Shown piece by piece: positions 8,166 to 14,531 of a DNA stretch of 64,000 nucleotides (position 1 is its first letter; every line of letters starts with the position of its first letter). The DNA is from an uncultured Prevotellaceae bacterium (lineage in GTDB: Bacteria > Bacteroidota > Bacteroidia > Bacteroidales > Bacteroidaceae), in contig CACWLC010000012.1 of the NCBI GenBank assembly GCA_902761605.1, positions 19,414 through 83,413 on the forward strand, read 5' to 3'. The notes beneath the pieces are model-generated. The model saw only the letters and a program-made list of their open reading frames with translations, did no database searches and was not told the DNA's origin. The translations under genes and the position numbers were made by a program.

Positions 8166-8717
8166 ATGAAGACTATTTATGAATTCTCTGTCAAAGACAG
8201 AAAAGGCAAGGACGTATCCCTCAAGGAGTACGCCAACGAAGTGTTGCTCATCGTGAATACCGCCACAAAGTGTGGTTTCACCCCTCAGTACGACGAACTC
8301 GAGAAGCTCTACGAGAAATTTCACGCCCAGGGTTTCGAGATACTCGACTTCCCCTGCAACCAGTTCGGACAGCAGGCACCTGGCACAGACGAGAGCATCC
8401 ATGAGTTCTGTAAGCTCAACTTCGGTACAGAGTTCCCCCGTTTCAAGAAGGTAAAGGTAAATGGCGACGATGCCGAGCCCCTCTTCAAGATGCTTAAGGA
8501 AGAGAAAGGCTTTGCCGGCTGGGATATGGAGCATCCTATCGCACACATCCTCGACGATATGCTCTCAAAGGCAGACCCCAACTACAAGGATAATTCCGAT
8601 ATCAAGTGGAACTTCACCAAATTCCTCATCAACAAGAAGGGTCAGGTAGTAGCTCGTTTTGAGCCTACCGAGAAGATTGAGAACATCGAAAAGCAAATAG
8701 AAGAGCTTTTAAAGTAA
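8166..8717 (+). CDS. Glutathione peroxidase-family thiol peroxidase
   Basis: 183 residues, full length for the family. The peroxidatic Cys36 lies in NTATKCGFT, the second conserved block is DFPCNQFGQQAPG, and WNFTKFLI supplies the catalytic Trp and Asn. The active residue is Cys rather than selenocysteine. Bacterial enzymes of this type usually take electrons from thioredoxin rather than glutathione. The stop codon overlaps the trxB start (TAATG), a strong hint that the encoded reductase drives this peroxidase. Role: reduction of H2O2 and organic hydroperoxides in the cytoplasm. Confidence 0.93.
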   Translation: MKTIYEFSVKDRKGKDVSLKEYANEVLLIVNTATKCGFTPQYDELEKLYEKFHAQGFEILDFPCNQFGQQAPGTDESIHEFCKLNFGTEFPRFKKVKVNGDDAEPLFKMLKEEKGFAGWDMEHPIAHILDDMLSKADPNYKDNSDIKWNFTKFLINKKGQVVARFEPTEKIENIEKQIEELLK

Positions 8718-9649
8718 TGGAGCATACAAAATGTTTGATTATAGGCAGCGGTCCTGCAGGATATACCGCTGCCATTTATTCTAGTCGCGCAAACCTCAGT
8801 CCTATAGAGTATTGCGGCATGCAGCCAGGCGGTCAACTCACCCAGACCACTGAGGTGGAGAATTTTCCCGGCTATCCCCAGGGAGTCGATGGCAATCAGA
8901 TGATGATGGACCTCAGGGAACAGGCAGAGCGTTTCGGAACAGACATCCGCGACGGAGAGATTGTCAAGGTAGACTTCTCCAAGGCCCCATATCTCTGTAC
9001 AGCCGATGATGGCACAGAGATCGAGGCCGATACCGTTATCATCGCCACAGGAGCGTCAGCAAAGTATCTGGGTCTCGACGACGAGCGCAAATACAATGGT
9101 CAGGGAGTATCAGCCTGTGCCACCTGCGACGGATTCTTCTATCGTAAGAAGACTGTAGCCGTTGTCGGAGGCGGTGATACCGCCTGCGAGGATGCCCTTT
9201 ATCTCTCCGGCCTCGCAAAGAAAGTTTACCTCATCGTCCGCAAACCATTCCTCCGTGCCTCTCAGGTGATGCAGCAGCGTGTCAAGTCGGCTGAGAACAT
9301 CGAGATACTCTTTGAGCACAACACCCTTGGTCTTTTTGGCGAGAACGGTGTTGAAGGAGCCCATTTGGTAAAACGTAAGGGCGAGCCCGACGAAGAGCTT
9401 GTTGACATCGCTATCGACGGATTCTTCCTCGCCATAGGCCACAAGCCCAACACTGATATCTTCAAGGAGTGGCTCGATACCGACGAAGTGGGATATCTTA
9501 AGAAGATTGATGGTACACCAAAGACAAAGATTCCTGGAATCTTCGTTGCCGGCGATTGTGCCGACCCAGTTTACCGTCAGGCTATCTCTGCAGCCGGTTC
9601 TGGTTGCCAGGCTGCCATCGAGGCAGAGAGATATCTCCTCAACAGGTAA
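8717..9649 (+). CDS. trxB: Thioredoxin-disulfide reductase
   Basis: 310 residues. The FAD-binding GSGPAGYTAAIY is at residues 11-22, the redox-active CATCDGFFYR follows at about residue 134, an NADPH-binding VVGGGDTACEDA comes next, and GIFVAGDCADPVYRQ is near the end. These are the complete marks of low-molecular-weight thioredoxin reductase. It transfers electrons from NADPH to thioredoxin. It is translationally coupled to the upstream peroxidase (1-nt overlap) and ends at a strong terminator. Confidence 0.96.
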   Translation: MEHTKCLIIGSGPAGYTAAIYSSRANLSPIEYCGMQPGGQLTQTTEVENFPGYPQGVDGNQMMMDLREQAERFGTDIRDGEIVKVDFSKAPYLCTADDGTEIEADTVIIATGASAKYLGLDDERKYNGQGVSACATCDGFFYRKKTVAVVGGGDTACEDALYLSGLAKKVYLIVRKPFLRASQVMQQRVKSAENIEILFEHNTLGLFGENGVEGAHLVKRKGEPDEELVDIAIDGFFLAIGHKPNTDIFKEWLDTDEVGYLKKIDGTPKTKIPGIFVAGDCADPVYRQAISAAGSGCQAAIEAERYLLNR

Positions 9650-9670
9650 ACCATTACCCTATATAACAAG

Positions 9671-9704
9671 AAAAAGGCTCGTTTCACAACGGGCCTTTTT
9701 CGTG
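9671..9704 (+). terminator. Bidirectional terminator after trxB
   Basis: AAAAAGGCTCG (9671-9681) pairs with CGGGCCTTTTT (9690-9700), with A- and T-runs on both sides, so it can stop transcription in either direction. Confidence 0.88.
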
Positions 9705-9763
9705 TGTTAATTTCTAATTTAAAAAATTAATCAACCATAAACCTTAACCATTAAAAATCTTTT
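9671..9763 (-). ncRNA. Candidate leftward small RNA in the trxB-regulator gap
   Basis: A minus-strand -7 box TATCTTTG (9770-9777) would start transcription near 9763, and the bidirectional hairpin at 9671-9700 would end it, giving a transcript of about 90 nt with no meaningful ORF (only a six-codon one). A promoter and terminator facing each other across a gene-free interval is the usual layout of an intergenic sRNA. It is a candidate only. Confidence 0.4.
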
Positions 9764-9934
9764 CTGGTGCAAAGATAGTAGTTATTAATAAAACATGGGT
9801 TGAGTTTTCATTATAATAGGTTTAAAATGCGTTATTTCACGCATTTTTACCATAAAATCACGAATTTTAAACCAAAATAGCACCAAAAATACCACTTTCC
9901 CCGATATTTTTGTCGCTTTTTCGATATTTTTTCT

Positions 9935-9942
9935 TATTTTTG
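9935..9942 (+). promoter_or_regulatory. -7 box for the hybrid regulator
   Basis: TATTTTTG (followed by CACC) is 20 bp before the ATG at 9963. This close spacing fixes that ATG as the real start. The rest of the 313-bp gap is AT-rich and holds the trxB terminator and the sRNA candidate. Confidence 0.72.
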
Positions 9943-9962
9943 CACCAAGAAAATTAATCGCT

Positions 9963-11648
9963 ATGGGTGTTTATGACATTCTAAACATTTTGATTCTGAT
10001 CATTCTGGCGGCACTTTTTCTCATCGGAAGAGAGCTGTACCTGAAAAGTGTGAGGGTAAGACAGCGCCTTCAGATGGAAAAGGTATTCACAAATATCACC
10101 CATGAGCTCCTTACCCCACTAACGGTTGTCTCTGCCTCAGTAGACCAGCTGCGTGAGGAATCCCCCGAACATAATCATCAGTACGACATGATGCAGATGA
10201 ACATCCAGCGTATGGTACGTCTACTGCAACAGATCCTCGAGACCAGCAAGTCGCAGGCTGGAGAGCTGAAGCTTCAGGTGGCCTATGGCGATGTAATGAA
10301 ATACATCTACGACACAGCCCTCTGTCTACAGCCAATGATGACTAAAAAGGGCATCGACTTCAACATCAAATGTACCCCAGAAAGCATGATGGGATGGATA
10401 GACACCGATAAACTCGACAAGATCATCTACAATCTCATCTCCAACGCAGCAAAATACACCAGCGAAGGCGAGATATCACTCGAGGTGCAGACAAGCCGTA
10501 ACTACGACTTTATATTTATTAATGTACGCGATACCGGATGCGGCATTCCTCAAGACAAACAAAAACACCTCTTCCAGCGTTTCTACGACGGAGAATACCG
10601 CCACCATAATAACATAGGTACAGGTCTGGGACTTGCCCTCACCCGCGACCTGGTGGTACTCCATCATGGCAATATTACTTTCAAGAGCGAGAAAGACAAA
10701 GGTACCACATTCACTGTCATCCTCCCCATCACCAAGGAGGCTTTCAGTCCTAAGGAACGTGACGAAGAGCACAGGATCGACCTCAACATCGCAAAAAATG
10801 CCATTGTCGACATCAAGACCGAGGTTCCCGACATCAACAAGAGCACTTTTGTAAGTGCCACCGATGATGACGAAAAAAGCAATATCCTTATCTCTGAGGA
10901 CAATCCCGAGCTCCTTATGCTAATGTATCAGGCACTGAAAAACCAGTACCACGTTTTTGTGGCCCAGAGCGGTAAGCAGGCCCTCGACATTATCCATAAG
11001 ACCCGTATCCACCTCATCGTATCAGATATCATGATGGCAGATATGGACGGACTTCAGCTGACAGAGACAATAAAGAGCGACCCCGTCTACAGTTACCTGC
11101 CCATCATCCTCATTACTGCCAACACTCAGGAAGAATCCCGTGAAGAGGCTCTCCGTATCGGTGCCGACGAGTATCTCACCAAACCCTTCCGTCTTGGCGA
11201 CCTCAAGCTGCGCATCGAGAATATCATTGCCAACCGCAAGCGTGCCCTCCAGGAATCCCAAGGTCAGATGACAGAGTCGATTGCCGACCTCCCCCCTACT
11301 CCAGAACAGGAATTCCTGAAGAGAGCCCTCGACTGTCTGCGCGAACATCTCGACGATGCCGACTACGACCGCGACACCTTCGCTGCCGACATGGGAGCCA
11401 GCGCCTCAAGCCTCTACAACAAGCTCCGTGCCATCACCGGCATGAATGTGAGCACCTTTATCCGTGATGCCCGCATGAAAGAGGCGAAACGTCTGGCAGA
11501 GGCCAATCCCAACATCCGTGTCAGCGATCTCGCCTATCGTGTGGGCTTCCAGGACCCGAAGTATTTCTCCACCTGTTTCAAGAAGCAGTTCGGTATCCAG
11601 CCCAAGGAGTTCCTCGAGGGCTTACAACCGCCAAACACAAAAAAATAG
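9963..11648 (+). CDS. Sensorless hybrid two-component regulator (HisKA-HATPase-REC-AraC)
   Basis: 561 residues. A single membrane helix (about residues 5-22) is followed by the HisKA box FTNITHELLTPL with His47, then HATPase boxes (NLISNAAKY, DTGCGIP, GTGLGLALTRD), a receiver domain (ISEDNPELLM; phospho-acceptor Asp in IVSDIMMADMDG; ITANTQE; LTKPFR), and a C-terminal AraC-type helix-turn-helix (VSDLAYRVGFQDPKYFSTCFKKQFG). The order is that of Bacteroidetes hybrid two-component systems, but the roughly 700-residue periplasmic beta-propeller sensor is absent and there is almost no periplasmic sequence. The promoter lies 20 bp upstream, so this is not an annotation artefact. Input must come from the membrane helix, a partner protein or the cytoplasm. 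No obvious target operon is adjacent. Confidence 0.92.
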   Translation: MGVYDILNILILIILAALFLIGRELYLKSVRVRQRLQMEKVFTNITHELLTPLTVVSASVDQLREESPEHNHQYDMMQMNIQRMVRLLQQILETSKSQAGELKLQVAYGDVMKYIYDTALCLQPMMTKKGIDFNIKCTPESMMGWIDTDKLDKIIYNLISNAAKYTSEGEISLEVQTSRNYDFIFINVRDTGCGIPQDKQKHLFQRFYDGEYRHHNNIGTGLGLALTRDLVVLHHGNITFKSEKDKGTTFTVILPITKEAFSPKERDEEHRIDLNIAKNAIVDIKTEVPDINKSTFVSATDDDEKSNILISEDNPELLMLMYQALKNQYHVFVAQSGKQALDIIHKTRIHLIVSDIMMADMDGLQLTETIKSDPVYSYLPIILITANTQEESREEALRIGADEYLTKPFRLGDLKLRIENIIANRKRALQESQGQMTESIADLPPTPEQEFLKRALDCLREHLDDADYDRDTFAADMGASASSLYNKLRAITGMNVSTFIRDARMKEAKRLAEANPNIRVSDLAYRVGFQDPKYFSTCFKKQFGIQPKEFLEGLQPPNTKK

Positions 11649-11701
11649 GCGCCAAAGTGCATTTTTCTTTCATTTTATTTGGTTGTTTCAAGGAAAACCT
11701 T

Positions 11702-11709
11702 TAATTTTG
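11702..11709 (+). promoter_or_regulatory. -7 box for the trp leader and trpB2
   Basis: TAATTTTG (followed by CAGCC) with TTGTTT about 20 bp upstream. It lies 20 bp before the leader-peptide ATG and 202 bp before trpB2, so the transcript has a long leader. Confidence 0.75.
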
Positions 11710-11729
11710 CAGCCGTAAACATTAAAAAG

Positions 11730-11777
11730 ATGACAAATTGTAACTTCGCATATTGGTGGTGGTGCTCAAGACAATAA
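11730..11777 (+). CDS. trpL: trp leader peptide with three consecutive Trp codons
   Basis: A 15-codon ORF, MTNCNFAYWWWCSRQ followed by TAA, begins about 15 nt into the predicted transcript. Codons 9-11 (11754-11762) are TGG TGG TGG, a run that is very unlikely by chance in a 15-codon ORF lying between a promoter and a terminator directly upstream of a tryptophan synthase gene. It is best explained as an attenuator leader peptide whose translation reports charged tRNA-Trp. It is too short for standard gene finders. Confidence 0.82.
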   Translation: MTNCNFAYWWWCSRQ

Positions 11778-11784
11778 CAGTCGT

Positions 11785-11858
11785 GAGGCGCAACCCGTGT
11801 AGAGTAACAACATAAAATCACAAAGAGGTCTGCCGTTCTTGCGACAGGCCTCTTTTAA
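11785..11858 (+). promoter_or_regulatory. trp attenuator: alternative hairpins and terminator
   Basis: The terminator is AAAGAGGTCTG (11822-11832) pairing with CAGGCCTCTTT (11845-11855), then TTTT. Segment GAGGCGCAACC (11785-11795) can pair back onto GGTGGTGCTC, which overlaps the second and third Trp codons and the following Cys codon. Alternatively, its GGCGCAACC part can pair forward with GGTCTGCC (11827-11834), the 5' arm of the terminator. A ribosome stalled at the Trp codons would therefore free the segment to break the terminator and switch trpB2 on. The pairings were worked out by hand and include mismatches. Confidence 0.7.
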
Positions 11859-11911
11859 TATAAATGCATGCGTATAAATAATATAAAGAACTTCTAAAAA
11901 AATTAAGAGTT

Positions 11912-13264
11912 ATGAAACAGAAGAAATTCATCCTTCAGGAGAGTGAGATTCCCAAACAGTGGTACAACATCCAGGCCGACATGCCCAACAAGCCCATGCC
12001 GCCTCTGAATCCAAAGACCAAGGAGCCACTGACTGTTGACGACCTCGCGCATATCTTCCCCCGTGAGTGCTGTGTGCAGGAGCTTGACACGGAGCACCGA
12101 TGGATTGATATCCCCGAGGATGTGCTCGAGAAATACTCATACTACCGTTCTACCCCGCTGGTACGTGCCTATGCCCTCGAAGAGGCCCTCGGCACCCCTG
12201 CCCATATCTATTTCAAGAACGAGAGTACCAACCCCTTAGGTTCGCACAAGATCAACTCTGCCCTGCCCCAGTGCTACTACGCCAAGCAGGAAGGCACCAC
12301 TAACGTCACCACCGAGACAGGTGCCGGCCAGTGGGGTATGGCCCTCAGCTATGCTGCCAAGCTCTACGGACTCGAAGCAGCAGTTTATCAGGTGAAGATC
12401 ACCATGCAGCAGAAGCCCTATCGTTCTACCGTCATGCGTACCTTCGGTGCCGCTGTCACAGGTTCTCCTTCAATGTCTACCCGCGCTGGTAAGGACATCA
12501 TCACCCGCGATCCTATGCATCCAGGTTCTCTTGGTACTGCCATCTCTGAGGCTGTCGAGCTGGCCACCACCACTCCTAACTGTAAATACACTCTTGGCTC
12601 GGTGCTCAACCACGTAGGTCTGCATCAGACCATCATCGGTCTCGAGGCAGAGAAACAGATGCAGATGGCTGGCGAGTATCCCGACATCGTGATCGGCTGT
12701 TTCGGTGGAGGTAGTAACTTCGGAGGTATCTCTTTCCCCTTCATGCGTCACAACCTGAGTGGAGAGCGTCATACGGAGTTCATCGCTGCCGAGCCCGACA
12801 GCTGTCCTAAGCTCACACGCGGCCAGTTCCGCTACGACTTCGGCGACGAGGCAGGCTATACCCCACTGCTCCCGATGTTCACCCTGGGACATAACTTCAA
12901 GCCATCAAATATCCACGCTGGCGGTCTGCGCTATCATGGTGCCGGCATGATTATCTCCCAGTTGATCAAGGACGACCTGATGCACGGTGTCGACATTCCT
13001 CAGCTCGAGACCTTCGAGGCCGGTATGCTCTTCGCCCGCACAGAGGGTATCATCCCTGCTCCTGAGAGCACCCACGCCATCGCTGCCGCCATCCGCGAGG
13101 CTAAGAAGTGCAAGGAGTCTGGCGAGGAGAAGGTCATCCTCTTCAACCTCTCTGGTCACGGCCTCATCGACATGCCAAGCTACGAGTCGTACATCAACGG
13201 CGACCTGCAGAACTACACCGTCACCGACGAGATGATTGCCAAGAACCTCGCAGAACTTGATTAA
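11912..13264 (+). CDS. trpB2: Tryptophan synthase beta-like protein TrpB2
   Basis: 450 residues, longer than classical TrpB (about 400) and with the TrpB2-type N-terminus (LQESEIPKQWYNI, MPPLNPKT). The PLP lysine is Lys113 in GSHKINSA, and the phosphate-binding loop is CFGGGSNFGG. It catalyses beta-replacement of serine with indole to give tryptophan. TrpB2 enzymes do not need the alpha subunit in the same way as TrpB1 and are often proposed to salvage free indole. The gene stands alone, apart from any other trp gene visible here, behind its own attenuator, which fits a scavenging role controlled by tryptophan supply. A terminator follows within 9 nt. Confidence 0.93.
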   Translation: MKQKKFILQESEIPKQWYNIQADMPNKPMPPLNPKTKEPLTVDDLAHIFPRECCVQELDTEHRWIDIPEDVLEKYSYYRSTPLVRAYALEEALGTPAHIYFKNESTNPLGSHKINSALPQCYYAKQEGTTNVTTETGAGQWGMALSYAAKLYGLEAAVYQVKITMQQKPYRSTVMRTFGAAVTGSPSMSTRAGKDIITRDPMHPGSLGTAISEAVELATTTPNCKYTLGSVLNHVGLHQTIIGLEAEKQMQMAGEYPDIVIGCFGGGSNFGGISFPFMRHNLSGERHTEFIAAEPDSCPKLTRGQFRYDFGDEAGYTPLLPMFTLGHNFKPSNIHAGGLRYHGAGMIISQLIKDDLMHGVDIPQLETFEAGMLFARTEGIIPAPESTHAIAAAIREAKKCKESGEEKVILFNLSGHGLIDMPSYESYINGDLQNYTVTDEMIAKNLAELD

Positions 13265-13272
13265 TAAATTAG

Positions 13273-13298
13273 AATCCCCGCTGATGGCGGGGATTTTT
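13273..13298 (+). terminator. Terminator after trpB2
   Basis: AATCCCCGC (13273-13281) pairs with GCGGGGATT (13287-13295) and is followed by TTT. Confidence 0.9.
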
Positions 13299-13438
13299 GT
13301 TGTAAGAACGGACGAACGGACGATTGGACATCGGACGTTTTGGGGGTCTCGAAATATACGATGAAGCAACTACACGAAAAATAGGTTCAAAACATATCGA
13401 TTTTGGCGATTTAATTTGCAAGGACGATGAAATATTCG

Positions 13439-13446
13439 TACCTTTG
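13439..13446 (+). promoter_or_regulatory. Orphan -7 box in the gene-poor stretch
   Basis: TACCTTTG (followed by CATTG) matches TAnnTTTG well but has no standard gene within 390 bp. Confidence 0.6.
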
Positions 13447-13595
13447 CATTGTCAAAGAAAAAAGGCGAAATTTGCGGCCTAACTAGGGAACAAAAATTAT
13501 CAAGCGCGCGGATAAGTGTTTCAGGTAAAAAATAGTAACAACTAATAAAAAAAAACGATCTATTAAAAATTTAAAGAAAAGAATAGAATAGAATT

Positions 13596-13679
13596 TTGGC
13601 ATTGAAAGTAAAAGCAATAGGGAAGAAGAGTTCTTATTTTATCCTCGAAGCGACAAATTTTCAGGGGGGTGAGGATTAG
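13596..13679 (+). pseudogene. Possible remnant of a small HU-like DNA-binding protein gene
   Basis: A TTG-initiated 27-codon frame reads (L/M)ALKVKAIGKKSSYFIL and stops at TAG 13677-13679. The opening resembles the start of short Bacteroidetes HU-type proteins (MA-x-K-V-K...), and the position about 150 nt after a good promoter fits a decayed gene. The resemblance is short and could be accidental. Confidence 0.25.
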
Positions 13680-13758
13680 TTGTCGCCATATCTGCCAATT
13701 GTCGTTATAAGTCGGGATGAAAATCACGAAAAAACTTTAAATCGGGAGAAATAGTTCA

Positions 13759-13766
13759 TAATTTTG
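13759..13766 (+). promoter_or_regulatory. -7 box for the pseudo-peptidase lipoprotein
   Basis: TAATTTTG (followed by CAGTG) is 67 bp before the ATG at 13833. Confidence 0.7.
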
Positions 13767-13832
13767 CAGTGTCGAAAAGACAAAAGAACTTGTTTTTAGA
13801 CATAAAGAAATAAGAAATAAAAAAATAGAATT

Positions 13833-14531
13833 ATGAAACAGATTATCAAATCGGCGATTATCGCCATCGCTTTTACAAGTGGTACAGTAATGTTCACATC
13901 ATGTGACAAAGTTGTAGAAGATACAGTAGACGGACTGTTCAAGCCTCTCAATGACGCTGCGGAGGAATACGCGAAGGAAAGGAAGCAACAGAACATGGAC
14001 AACCTGTTTAACTGGCGAATCAGTAATGATACCGATCAGGAAGCCATCGACAAGTATGGTCTTGACAACTGCTTCCAGGTGACAGAGCTTAACTCCGCTT
14101 TCTGGGCAAGCTCGCAAGCTCCCGACGTAAATCCAGCTATCGACATCAACAACCTCCGTATGGTGCGCTGCCTGACACACAGCTATAATAGCATCGCCAT
14201 CTGCGGACTGATATGCGACAAGAGTATCGCATCTGACGTTGCATGGATATTCCGACAGTTGTTTGATGCGAATTACCAGATAAAGGATGTCACCACTGCC
14301 GAGCATATATGCAAGGAGAATCTGACAGGTATGCACTACACATACGGATACTTCTTTGACATCAACAATCCCGAGAGCGCCACAGAACTGGAGCGGCAGG
14401 GACTTAGCGTAACGATAAACGCCGGAAAGCCACTCGCAAGCGACGACCTCGCAGTGAAGCTGTTCAAGGAGAAGGGCTTCAAGTGGGGAGGTGACGAGCC
14501 TGAGGGTGACCCCAATTGCTTCAGCAAATAG
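13833..14531 (+). CDS. Lipoprotein resembling a catalytically degenerate M15 peptidase
   Basis: 232 residues. The lipobox is FTSC (Cys24). From about residue 107 it can be aligned by eye with the M15 enzyme at 6016: NLRMVRCL against DLRYLRVL, DKSIASDVAWIFRQLFDANYQI against NKKIASKLVNIFRKLYEAKYPI (split here), FFDINNP against AVDINPL, and EKGFKWGG against ENGFSWGG. The zinc ligands are compromised: the first His position reads Tyr in register (a His at 168 is one residue off), Asp176 is kept, and the C-terminal HFEF is replaced by NCFSK. It is therefore likely a non-catalytic, perhaps peptidoglycan-binding, derivative. It overlaps the convergent mfd gene by 11 bp at the 3' end. An exact function is unknown. 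Confidence 0.7.
   Translation: MKQIIKSAIIAIAFTSGTVMFTSCDKVVEDTVDGLFKPLNDAAEEYAKERKQQNMDNLFNWRISNDTDQEAIDKYGLDNCFQVTELNSAFWASSQAPDVNPAIDINNLRMVRCLTHSYNSIAICGLICDKSIASDVAWIFRQLFDANYQIKDVTTAEHICKENLTGMHYTYGYFFDINNPESATELERQGLSVTINAGKPLASDDLAVKLFKEKGFKWGGDEPEGDPNCFSK

Larger units (their letters stand above)
13299..13832. other. Gene-poor stretch of about 530 bp with its own promoter
   Basis: No ORF longer than about 30 codons is convincing. The first part has short direct repeats of ACGGACGA (13308-13322). A good -7 box at 13439-13446 would start a transcript with no obvious gene behind it. The only coding-like piece is at 13596-13679. A second -7 box at 13759-13766 serves the next lipoprotein. 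It is either the scar of a decayed gene or a non-coding transcript. Confidence 0.5.

Noticed and set aside
13308-13330. Short direct repeats of ACGGACGA after the trpB2 terminator
   Set aside because: Only two clear copies and no link to a gene or structure; too little to call a feature.
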